Shown piece after piece: positions 1-7,237 of a stretch of DNA of 15,348 nucleotides (positions are counted from its first letter, which is position 1; each line of letters opens with the position of its first letter). Origin of the DNA: Bacteroidales bacterium (GTDB lineage: Bacteria; Bacteroidota; Bacteroidia; Bacteroidales; UBA3663); NCBI GenBank assembly GCA_016293065.1, contig JAEDEY010000048.1, positions 1 through 15,348 on the forward strand, in the 5' to 3' direction. The notes below the pieces were generated by a model. The model made no database searches, had not been told where the DNA came from, and worked only from the letters and a program-made list of their open reading frames with translations. The position numbers were made by a program, and so were the translations under genes.

Positions 1-4
1 GCTA

Positions 5-643
5 TCAACCGAACATTGTCAGCAGTGAGTCCCAGCCTTGGGTCTTGACATTATGGAACATCATGCCGACTGAGCGGGCAGTCGCTCCATCGGTGTCGTC
101 ACGGTCGCCGACCATGAGGACAGAGTCGGGAGAAAGGGAGAAACGCTGCAGCAGTCGTTCGGCTGACTGTTTCGACGGCTTGAGTCCGCCGAGTTCGGGA
201 GCAGAGACGATGGCATCGAACCATGAAGGGTCGATGTTGAGAGCCATGAGCTTTTCGGTGGCGCAGTCGTAGTCGGAATAGAGGATTACCCTGATGCCCT
301 GTTCGTGCAGTTGCTGGAGCAACTCGGCGACACAAGGACGCGGTGTATAGTACATCGACAAGACTGCAATCTGGGCTGGCATGTAACGTCGGTGATACCA
401 GCGGCGAGCCTTGTCGATAGTGAGGCTCTTCCTTACCTCGCACATCTTGGTGAAGAGCGCGTTGAACACTCCTGCCTCATTCTGATAGTCGATGCCCATG
501 ATGGCCTTGCGTGCCTTGCGTTCGGCAGCGAGAGTCAGGACATTGAGCGGATCGGCAAGGATGAGCCGGAGCGGCAGGCGCTTGTTATCATACAAAGTGC
601 CGTCAAGGTCGAAGATGACGGCACTGATTTTTTCGTTATTCAT
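5..643 (-). CDS. HAD-family hydrolase (HAD-IA-like phosphatase)
   Basis: Predicted cytoplasmic phosphohydrolase of the haloacid dehalogenase superfamily, 212 residues. All four HAD motifs are visible: DLDGT at 12-16, with D12 the expected nucleophile and D14 the acid/base; a motif II serine in LYSD at S123; the motif III lysine in GGLKPS at K155; and the acidic Mg2+ site GDRDDTD at 180-185. Residues about 20-95 are helical and fit a C1 cap, as in phosphoglycolate phosphatase or YjjG-type enzymes. The ATG at 643 puts the DLDGT loop ten residues in, which is normal. The gene follows the GH3 gene by 37 bases on the same strand with no clear promoter between them, so it is probably co-transcribed with it. 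The substrate cannot be told from sequence; HAD-IA enzymes act on many small phosphorylated metabolites. The fold assignment is secure, the specific role unknown. Confidence 0.9.
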   Translation of the reverse strand: MNNEKISAVIFDLDGTLYDNKRLPLRLILADPLNVLTLAAERKARKAIMGIDYQNEAGVFNALFTKMCEVRKSLTIDKARRWYHRRYMPAQIAVLSMYYTPRPCVAELLQQLHEQGIRVILYSDYDCATEKLMALNIDPSWFDAIVSAPELGGLKPSKQSAERLLQRFSLSPDSVLMVGDRDDTDGATARSVGMMFHNVKTQGWDSLLTMFG

Positions 644-651
644 TACTGTTT

Positions 652-665
652 AGGAGTTGACTCCT
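652..665. repeat. Short inverted repeat before the HAD gene
   Basis: AGGAGT-TG-ACTCCT is a perfect 6-base inverted repeat in the 37-base gap between the GH3 and HAD genes. On the minus strand it contains an AAAGGAG, 17 bases before the HAD start codon. That is too far for a standard Shine-Dalgarno site, and the arms could pair with each other. It is small and may be chance. Confidence 0.3.
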
Positions 666-680
666 TTCATCATTATACAA

Positions 681-2402
681 TCATGCTTTTACAAGCTTCT
701 TGAACTTCTCGTGGCGTTTCTCGTCCTGAAGGAGGAGATTGAGCTTGAACTGACCGTCGCGTGCGCCCTCGGCAATGCATGCGCCCTTGAAGAGTTCGAA
801 TGAGTTCTCAACGAGGCAATGACCGATTGGGTCGCCTACGCGGAAGCTCTCGCGCTTCGCCTTGTACTCGATGTTCTCTTCGCACAGGAGCTTATCGACA
901 AGCTTGGTGAACTCATCGCACTGAGCCTGAGTAGTGCTCTGGTCGGCAAACTCATAGTAGAAATGATAGGCCGAGATGGAGAGGTCGGCAAAGCCGATGA
1001 AGAACTTGACATCGAGCGACATCTGCTTGGCTGCCTTGTTGACCGCCTCAAGGAACTGACGCTCATGAAGCTTCTCGCCCGTCATGGTCACGATGCCGTT
1101 GACCTTCTGGATCATGAACACGCGAGGAGTCTTGAAATAAGGAGTGCCCACCTCGATGAGGTCGTTCATGTTGTAGCGATAGAGGCCCGCATAGGTTGAT
1201 ACGAACGGACAATAGCGCTTGCCCTGCTTGAGTTCGTGGAGCTGATAGAACTTGACCTTCTTCATCGCTGCTGGGTCGTTGAGCTTATCGACATCTTCCT
1301 CAGCAATGAACTCATAATAGTGGTAATGAGGGAAGAGTGTGGTGTAGTTGGTATCGTCCATCACAAGACCGAAACGGCACTCGCTCGAGAAATAGCCGAA
1401 CTCCTGGTGCAGGCAGCAGTCGGGGAAGAAGTCCTTGATCTTGTCGAGATAGACATAGGTATTGCCGCACTTCCATGTATTGAGCACCTGCAAGTTTGGC
1501 CAATAGTGCTTCGGAAGCACGCGACCATACTTCTTCTTGAGCTCGCGAAGCTCTGCCGCACGCGCTGGATTTGGCTCAATCTGTGCCTCAACCTCCTTGC
1601 GGATATCCTCTGGGATATCGAAATCGTGGCTGAGCGTACCCTTCTCGATATCGTCGCAATACTGGTCGTAGTACTTATCGACATTCTTCTGTACCTCGAC
1701 CAGAGTCGAAGGATTGGCAGTGATGAAGATTGCAGCATCGACCTCGATTGAAAGTCGCATGATGGTATAGTAGCGTGCAGTATAGTCCTTGATGCCATAG
1801 ACTCCTCCTGGAACGGCATAGAGCTCCTTGACGAAAGAAGGAGCGTCGCGGCGGGTAACACCCGAGACAGAGCCAGCAACTGTGCCGTCTGGAGCATAGC
1901 CCTCGACATCCTTGCTCACGATGGTCACGAGCTTGCCATAGAAAGCCTTCGGACGATTCATGATGTAGTTGTAGAGCCACACCTTGGTCATCTTGCCATA
2001 GACATTCTTGAGATAGACATCGGTGATTGGGATCCACTTTGGCTCGTTGGTAGTGCCCGATGTAGTAGCATACATGACAGGCTTGCCAGGAACGAGCACG
2101 TTAGAATCGCCATTCTTGTGGCGCTCGATGTATGGGCGATAGTCCTCGTAGTCGGACGGAGCAATCTTCTCGGCATAGCGCTTATAGAGCTCCTTGTCGT
2201 CCTTGGCTGCAAGGATGTATTCGAAATCATGCTCCTGTCCGAATTCAGTGTCCTTGCCGTAAGTGAGAATGCCGCGGAGCGTAGCCTCGCTTGCCTGCTG
2301 AGGATTCTTGCTTGCCTTGACGAGTTTGCGATAGTTGATTCCGCCTGCCACACGCAAGAGGAAGGTCGTGAGCCAAGCTGGTGTTGAAGTTTTCTTTGCC
2401 AT
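681..2402 (-). CDS. GH3 family acyl-adenylate/amidosynthetase-like protein
   Basis: A 573-residue protein of the GH3 family, named after plant auxin-responsive amidosynthetases that adenylate a carboxylic acid and join it to an amino acid. The three nucleotide-binding motifs of the ANL-type fold are recognisable: ATTSGTTNEPKWIP at 112-125, a motif II equivalent FGYFSSECRF at about 335-344, and YAGLYRYNMNDLIEVG at 404-419, followed by TGEK at 441-444 where the family keeps its hinge lysine. A C-terminal cap domain follows from about 455. There is no signal peptide or membrane segment, so it should be cytosolic. As I recall, bacterial members are often nearer 500 residues, so this one looks long; residues 250-300 (charged, helical) may be an insertion. 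The start is supported by a promoter match 32 bases upstream. Bacterial GH3 substrates are essentially unknown, and nothing here shows a link to auxin. The family call is firm, the reaction inferred. Confidence 0.9.
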   Translation of the reverse strand: MAKKTSTPAWLTTFLLRVAGGINYRKLVKASKNPQQASEATLRGILTYGKDTEFGQEHDFEYILAAKDDKELYKRYAEKIAPSDYEDYRPYIERHKNGDSNVLVPGKPVMYATTSGTTNEPKWIPITDVYLKNVYGKMTKVWLYNYIMNRPKAFYGKLVTIVSKDVEGYAPDGTVAGSVSGVTRRDAPSFVKELYAVPGGVYGIKDYTARYYTIMRLSIEVDAAIFITANPSTLVEVQKNVDKYYDQYCDDIEKGTLSHDFDIPEDIRKEVEAQIEPNPARAAELRELKKKYGRVLPKHYWPNLQVLNTWKCGNTYVYLDKIKDFFPDCCLHQEFGYFSSECRFGLVMDDTNYTTLFPHYHYYEFIAEEDVDKLNDPAAMKKVKFYQLHELKQGKRYCPFVSTYAGLYRYNMNDLIEVGTPYFKTPRVFMIQKVNGIVTMTGEKLHERQFLEAVNKAAKQMSLDVKFFIGFADLSISAYHFYYEFADQSTTQAQCDEFTKLVDKLLCEENIEYKAKRESFRVGDPIGHCLVENSFELFKGACIAEGARDGQFKLNLLLQDEKRHEKFKKLVKA

Positions 2403-2433
2403 ATTTAATCTGTAATTTATTTCATTTAGTGTG

Positions 2434-2467
2434 CAAATATACGCAAAATTTTCTTAATATTGACAAA
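2434..2467 (-). promoter_or_regulatory. Bacteroides-type promoter for the GH3 gene
   Basis: On the minus strand a perfect -7 element TATATTTG (consensus TAnnTTTG) lies at 2441-2434, with TTTG at 2467-2464 as a candidate -33 element. The spacer is 22 bases, slightly longer than the usual 19-21. The -7 element ends 31 bases before the GH3 ATG. The AT-rich 77-base gap (2403-2479) holds no terminator-like hairpin, so read-through from the PLD gene is also possible. Confidence 0.55.
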
Positions 2468-2479
2468 TATTGGCAAAAA

Positions 2480-3730
2480 TCACAGGATTGGGGTCAGAAT
2501 CCTATTGGCGAGCCATCCCAAAAGACGTTTTCCGAGCGGTTTTTGGCGATAATCATCGATAGTCATCTTGTCGCTGTTGAGGCAGTCCTGCTCGAATATG
2601 GCATTGAGGCGGGCTGTCACTTCTGGGTCGAACACGAAGCACGATGCCTCATAGTCCCACTTCAGGCTGCGGCTGTTGAGATTGGCTGAACCTACCATCG
2701 AGTGAGAGCCATCGACCATCATGATCTTGCTGTGATGGAAGGCTCCGCGATAGAGGAAGACCTCTGCCCCATGGCGCAAGAGCCGCTTGGCAAAATGCAT
2801 ATTGCCTGCGGTGAGCAGAGCGTTGTCGCCCTCACACGAGAAGAGAATCTGAACCTTGACACCACGGTCGATAGCATTGACGAGAGCCTGGCGCACGGTA
2901 TGGGTAGGCAGGAAATAAGGCGAGACGATGCGGAGAGTGTCCTGTGCGGTATTGAAAGCAGCTATGATGGCATTGCGCGTCTCGGCTTTCTTCTGCTTGC
3001 TGACACGGCTTCGTTCGAAATAGACCACCTTCCTGCACTCTGCCACGCGCAACAGCGAGTCGGGCACTGTGGCTGCCGAACGTAACTGGCGTTCGTAGTC
3101 CATGCCATGAACGCTGATGTTCCATGCATTCTCGAAATAGCCGGCAAGACCCTCGACAGCTTTGCCCACGATGCGGATATGAGTGTCGCGCCATCCGCCA
3201 TAGACCTCGGGGTTGCCATTGATGTAATAGTCGGCTACATTGAGTCCGCCGATATAGCCAATCTCATGGTCGATGACCACTATCTTGCGGTGGTCGCGAA
3301 GCACATGACAGAGATACGGACGACGCCATGGGTCGAAGATCTGAACATCGATGCCCTGTTGGCGCAAGCTGTCGAGCCGAGGGCCATCGTAGCCATAGCC
3401 ACGTTCATAATCCTTGTAGCCATCGATCACGAGCCTCACCTTCACCCCACGGCGTGCGGCATCGAGCAGATGAGCGATGGTACATCGTCCGATGCTGTCG
3501 TTGGCGAAAATGAAATACTCCACATCGATCGACGTCTTCGCCTGGCGGATGTCGGCAAAGAGGGCGTTGAACTTATCAGTGCCGTTGGTATAGACATCAA
3601 TGTCATCGAAGGCATATTCCCTCAGTCCTTGCGTCAGCAGATACTGGAGCAAAAGACTGTCGGAACGAGTCTCGGCATGGGCAGAGACCAACCATGACAA
3701 GAGAGATATAATCAGCAGCAGGCGTTTCAT
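2480..3730 (-). CDS. Exported phospholipase D / cardiolipin synthase-like protein
   Basis: A 416-residue member of the phospholipase D superfamily with two HKD motifs, HRKIVVID at 147-154 (H147, K149, D154) and HSKIMMVD at 333-340 (H333, K335, D340), each followed by the typical glycine/serine stretch (GYIGG; GSANLNSRS). Enzymes with this arrangement include cardiolipin synthases and phosphatidyltransferases. The N-terminus is a clear Sec signal peptide (KR, hydrophobic core at 4-16, probable cleavage after AHA at 19). The two N-terminal membrane helices of ClsA are absent, so the mature protein should be periplasmic or loosely bound to the membrane. Its ATG overlaps the stop of murF-alr as ATGA, implying translational coupling. 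It could be a cardiolipin synthase, a ClsC-like enzyme or a phospholipase; sequence alone does not settle it. PLD-type nucleases usually have one HKD per chain and are less likely. Confidence 0.88.
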   Translation of the reverse strand: MKRLLLIISLLSWLVSAHAETRSDSLLLQYLLTQGLREYAFDDIDVYTNGTDKFNALFADIRQAKTSIDVEYFIFANDSIGRCTIAHLLDAARRGVKVRLVIDGYKDYERGYGYDGPRLDSLRQQGIDVQIFDPWRRPYLCHVLRDHRKIVVIDHEIGYIGGLNVADYYINGNPEVYGGWRDTHIRIVGKAVEGLAGYFENAWNISVHGMDYERQLRSAATVPDSLLRVAECRKVVYFERSRVSKQKKAETRNAIIAAFNTAQDTLRIVSPYFLPTHTVRQALVNAIDRGVKVQILFSCEGDNALLTAGNMHFAKRLLRHGAEVFLYRGAFHHSKIMMVDGSHSMVGSANLNSRSLKWDYEASCFVFDPEVTARLNAIFEQDCLNSDKMTIDDYRQKPLGKRLLGWLANRILTPIL

Positions 3731-6243
3731 TCCTTATAGTATATTCGTTTCACGCGCGTGCTGACCGTCGAGAGCACCTCGTAGCAGATGGTGCCCAAGG
3801 TGTCTGAGAGTTCGGTGACAGGCACGTTCCTGCCGAAGATCTCCACGCTGTCGCCCTCCTGAGCCTCCGGACAGTCGGTGACATCGACAAAGGTGACATC
3901 CATGCAGACATTGCCCACCGTAGGGCAACGCTTGCCGCACACCATCATCGAAGCATGGCCATTGCCCAGGCGACGGTTGTAGCCATCGGCATAGCCAATA
4001 GGAATCATGGCTATGCGCGACGTGCGCGAGAGCACACCCTTGCGGCTGTAGCCCACAGTCTCGGTGGCAGGTATCTCCTTGATCTGAAGAATGGTGGAAC
4101 GAAGCGTAGCCACAGGTTCGAGATCCATCTTCACCTCTGAAGCCTCGAAGCCATAGAGTCCGATGCCAAGACGGCACATCTCCATCTGGAACTGAGGGAA
4201 CTTCTCGATGCCGGCACTGTTGCAGATGTGACGAAGTATCTTATGGCTGAAAGCCGCACGAATCTTGTCGGCACAAAGGTCAAATCGGCGCTTCTGCTCA
4301 TAGACAAACTCCTCCTGACCGGGACAGTCGGCAGTGGCGAAATGCGAGAACACGCTGCGCACGGTGACGGCATGCTGAGACTTCAGCACCTCGATGAGCT
4401 CGTCGATATCGGGGTACTGGAAGCCGAGGCGGTGCATTCCGCTGTCGATCTTGATATGGACAGGATAATGGGTGACGCCAAGACGGTCGGTCTCGGCAAT
4501 GAAAGCACGGAGCAGACGGAAGCTGTAGATCTCGGGCTCGAGCTTATTCTCGATGATGGCGCGGAAAGCCGAGAACTCGGGGTTCATTACGATGATAGGC
4601 ACACGGATGCCCTGGCGACGCAGGTCGGCACCCTCGTCGGCCACAGCCACAGCGAGATAATCGACATTCTGGTCCTGGAGAGTCTTGGCAAGCTCGTAGC
4701 TGCCGGCGCCATAGCCGAATGCCTTGACCATGCACACCATCTTGGTATCGGACGTGAGATGCTGGCGATAGCGGTTGAGGTTATGGACAATGGCATCGAG
4801 GTTGACCTCGAGGATAGTCTCGTGACGACGCAGTTCGAGACGGTCGCTGATCTTCTCAAACTGGAAGGTACGCGCACCCTTGAGCAGAATGAGCTCATTC
4901 TGGAAACGGCGCATCTCGTCGCTGCCTATGAACTCGTCGGTTGATGAATAGAAATCGGTGATGAGATGATAGTGGAGCGAAGCCAGTTCCTCGTGGAGCA
5001 TAGGAGCCGTGAGCATCGACTGCTGTCCGATGCAGATGATCTTGCTGAGCTGATAGAGCTGACAGAGCTTGGCAATCTTGCGCCAGCGGTGACGGTCGTC
5101 GAGTCCTGCCTGAAGCATATCAGAGAGGATGAGCACATTACTCAGAGTCCTCGACGCGCGGCGTTTCTGGAATTCGAGAGCCATCTCGAGCGAAGTGAGG
5201 TCGGAGTTGTAGGCATCGTTGATGATGAGACAGCCACGCTTGCCCTCGACCACCTCAAGACGCATGGCAAGAGGCGCGAGACGAGCCATCCGCTTCTCGA
5301 TCTCTTCGACAGGAAAGCCCATATAGAGCATGAGGGCAAGACAGTTGAGCGCATTCTCAAGACTCGCCTCATCGGTCATGTTGATGGTGAACTGAGCCGC
5401 GATGCCGAAGAAGAGATAGGTGACGGTGGTGGATGTATCGTCGCGCTTGATGTTGACCACCTCGATCTGCGCATCCTTGTGGCGGCGAGTCCAGGCCATG
5501 CTCCGCGCACCGATGCCAGCCAGTTCCATGGCATCGTTGATGCCAGGGATGTCGGCATTGTAGATGATCACGTCGCTGCCTCTGAAGAGAGTTAGCTTCT
5601 CGATCATCTTCTGCTGCTGGCTCTCGAAGCCCGCATCGTGGGCAGTGCCGATGTTGGTGAGGATACCCACCGTAGGGCGAATCACCTTCTCAAGATTCTC
5701 CATCTCGCCCGGCTGGCTTATGCCTGCTTCGAACAATGCAATGTCGGCACCCTCATGCAGCTGCCACACGCTGAGAGGCACGCCTATCTGGGAATTGTAG
5801 CTGCGAGGCGAGCGCACCACATCCTTTGTGTCGTGGATCAGTTGATATAGCCACTCCTTGACGATGGTCTTGCCATTGCTGCCCGTGATGCCCACCACAG
5901 GCAGAGAGAACTGTCGGCGGTGATGGGCAGCAAGCTGCTGGAGAGCCGCCACGGTGTCGGGCACGATGAGGAACCATGCCTCGGGACAGGTATTGCGGAA
6001 CTCGTCGGCACCGACGCTCACGACAAAGGCACGCACCCCCTGCTGATAGAGCTGAGGGATATACTTGTGACCGTCGCCTTTCGACGTTACAATAGCAAAA
6101 AAAAGTGTCTGATCGGGATAGGTCAGACTGCGGCTGTCGGTCAGCAGCAGTTGCACCTTAGGTTGTGTCGAGGCGCTCGCCATGTGATTGCATTTGAGCT
6201 GAGCACCCAGGATTCGAGATATTTGTGATAGATTGTACGCCAT
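3727..6243 (-). CDS. murF-alr: Bifunctional MurF ligase / alanine racemase
   Basis: An 838-residue fusion of two peptidoglycan precursor enzymes. The N-terminal half (about 1-460) is MurF, the ATP-dependent UDP-MurNAc-tripeptide:D-Ala-D-Ala ligase: a substrate-binding domain with DSRS at 36-39, the P-loop GITGSNGKT at 118-126, and NDAYNS at 342-347 in the C-terminal domain. The second half (about 475-838) is a PLP-dependent alanine racemase: PLP lysine K507 in VKAFGYGAG, the catalytic tyrosine expected at Y732 in VGYSRKG, RLGIGLYG at 691-698, and the conserved CMD at 780-782. Thus one cytosolic chain makes D-Ala and carries out the step that attaches D-Ala-D-Ala; a separate Ddl ligase, not in this window, must act between. 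The fusion is a known Bacteroidota arrangement and neither domain shows a broken motif. The start ATG overlaps the GSCFA stop (TAATG) and the end overlaps the PLD start (ATGA), so all three are likely coupled. Confidence 0.96.
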   Translation of the reverse strand: MAYNLSQISRILGAQLKCNHMASASTQPKVQLLLTDSRSLTYPDQTLFFAIVTSKGDGHKYIPQLYQQGVRAFVVSVGADEFRNTCPEAWFLIVPDTVAALQQLAAHHRRQFSLPVVGITGSNGKTIVKEWLYQLIHDTKDVVRSPRSYNSQIGVPLSVWQLHEGADIALFEAGISQPGEMENLEKVIRPTVGILTNIGTAHDAGFESQQQKMIEKLTLFRGSDVIIYNADIPGINDAMELAGIGARSMAWTRRHKDAQIEVVNIKRDDTSTTVTYLFFGIAAQFTINMTDEASLENALNCLALMLYMGFPVEEIEKRMARLAPLAMRLEVVEGKRGCLIINDAYNSDLTSLEMALEFQKRRASRTLSNVLILSDMLQAGLDDRHRWRKIAKLCQLYQLSKIICIGQQSMLTAPMLHEELASLHYHLITDFYSSTDEFIGSDEMRRFQNELILLKGARTFQFEKISDRLELRRHETILEVNLDAIVHNLNRYRQHLTSDTKMVCMVKAFGYGAGSYELAKTLQDQNVDYLAVAVADEGADLRRQGIRVPIIVMNPEFSAFRAIIENKLEPEIYSFRLLRAFIAETDRLGVTHYPVHIKIDSGMHRLGFQYPDIDELIEVLKSQHAVTVRSVFSHFATADCPGQEEFVYEQKRRFDLCADKIRAAFSHKILRHICNSAGIEKFPQFQMEMCRLGIGLYGFEASEVKMDLEPVATLRSTILQIKEIPATETVGYSRKGVLSRTSRIAMIPIGYADGYNRRLGNGHASMMVCGKRCPTVGNVCMDVTFVDVTDCPEAQEGDSVEIFGRNVPVTELSDTLGTICYEVLSTVSTRVKRIYYKE

Positions 6244-7202
6244 TAAACTTTGAGATTTGATAGTCCAAAGTTACTGTATTTTTCGATAAGTTGGTCTATC
6301 TTTAAGTTTATTTGACATTTAAATGCCTGATGAGCCTCGGAATCGGGGTGAATAGGCCTGTGTTGCGACGCTTTGACAAGGGGTTCGACATCGCGAACAT
6401 ACTCCTGGGTCTGCTTGTCGAGGAAGTTGCGGGCGAAATATTGACGCACCAACTCGACTGCCATCGGGCTTGGATGTACGAGGTCGTCGGCATAGAAACG
6501 ATAGTCGCGGAGGTCGTCGATCAGCATCTCGTAGGCAGGCACATACTCCACATTGCCGGGGAAAGCCTGGCAGAGATGATCGACAGCCAACATAAGCGCA
6601 GACTTGCTGACCTGATTGCCATGGAGCGTGTCCTTGACATGACGGATAGGACTGACCGTGAAGAGGATGTGCTTATCTCCCATCGATTCGATCAATGCCT
6701 TCCAGATCTCGACAATCTGACCGACCGACATACGGCGACGCAGGAAATTCGAGGCTGGCATCTTATGGCAGTTAGCCACGACGCAGCCATCGTGTTCATA
6801 GACCCACGACGTGCCGAAGGTGATGACGAGATGACGGGCAGCCGACAAGGCTGTGCGTGCCTTGGTGACGGTATCGTCGAGCATGAGTCTCAGCTGGTCT
6901 TTGGTCTTTGCACAAAACTTGCCATGGAAGTCGTAGCTGTACCAATAGCCATCGGGACCAACAAACATATTGTCTTCGCACAACATCTTTTCAGTATCCG
7001 GTTTCAGCAGAGTCAGCAACGACGACCCGATGCTCGCGGGATTATAGAGCACGCCGAAAGGATTGTCGCACACATCGAAACACAAGCCCTTGAGCCACGA
7101 GCCGATATTGTCGGCAAAGCAAGAGCCTAATACCATAATGCCATCGCGATAGCTGATGGGCTGTCGCGATGGCATAGCTTCTATTTCAGTGCGGAATTGC
7201 AT
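6243..7202 (-). CDS. GSCFA family protein (putative SGNH-like hydrolase)
   Basis: A 319-residue protein that carries the motif naming its family, GSCFADNIG at 26-34. Other family blocks are GTSWVY at 130-135, SPIRH at 184-188 and DLVHPS at 240-245. By analogy with SGNH/GDSL esterases, S27 would be the nucleophile and D240-H243 the rest of a triad; I do not see the block III asparagine clearly, so catalysis is inferred. There is no signal peptide, suggesting a cytosolic enzyme. The function of the family is poorly known. The ATG at 7202 is preferred over the in-frame ATG at codon 10 because FRTE near the N-terminus is typical of the family as I recall it. The gene follows clpX by 35 bases and its TAA overlaps the murF-alr ATG, which ties it to cell-wall precursor synthesis by context. 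A strong hairpin lies in its first codons (7138-7175). Confidence 0.9.
   Translation of the reverse strand: MQFRTEIEAMPSRQPISYRDGIMVLGSCFADNIGSWLKGLCFDVCDNPFGVLYNPASIGSSLLTLLKPDTEKMLCEDNMFVGPDGYWYSYDFHGKFCAKTKDQLRLMLDDTVTKARTALSAARHLVITFGTSWVYEHDGCVVANCHKMPASNFLRRRMSVGQIVEIWKALIESMGDKHILFTVSPIRHVKDTLHGNQVSKSALMLAVDHLCQAFPGNVEYVPAYEMLIDDLRDYRFYADDLVHPSPMAVELVRQYFARNFLDKQTQEYVRDVEPLVKASQHRPIHPDSEAHQAFKCQINLKIDQLIEKYSNFGLSNLKV
7138..7175 (-). promoter_or_regulatory. Perfect 12-base inverted repeat at the start of the GSCFA gene
   Basis: ATGCCATCGCGA at 7138-7149 and TCGCGATGGCAT at 7164-7175 are exact reverse complements, separated by 14 bases. Inside, AGC and GCT can add three pairs after one mismatch, leaving a six-base loop. 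In the mRNA the hairpin begins 27 bases after the start codon and covers codons 10 to 22, where it could slow early translation. The pairing is seen directly; a regulatory role is inferred. Confidence 0.5.
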
Positions 7203-7237
7203 AGGTCTTATCCTTAGGGAGTTGGCGGAAGCGGTTG

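Noticed and set aside
648..668. Six-codon frame (ATG AAA GGA GTC AAC TCC TAA) before the HAD gene on the minus strand
   Set aside because: Too short to support as a leader peptide, with no regulatory codon run and no terminator or attenuator after it.
681..2402. GH3 gene as a recent transfer from plants
   Set aside because: GH3-family proteins are common in Bacteroidota, base composition matches the neighbours, and the gene sits in a colinear bacterial gene run.
2456..2471. AATATT repeated at 2456-2461 and 2466-2471
   Set aside because: Short self-complementary AT-rich words in an AT-rich promoter gap; expected by chance.
6312..7130. Long open frame of 272 codons on the plus strand opposite the GSCFA gene
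   Set aside because: It lies wholly antisense to a gene with clear family motifs, has no recognisable domain, and similar antisense frames occur opposite most genes here (for example 7628-8437, 4228-4944 and 12038-12838). They follow from codon bias.
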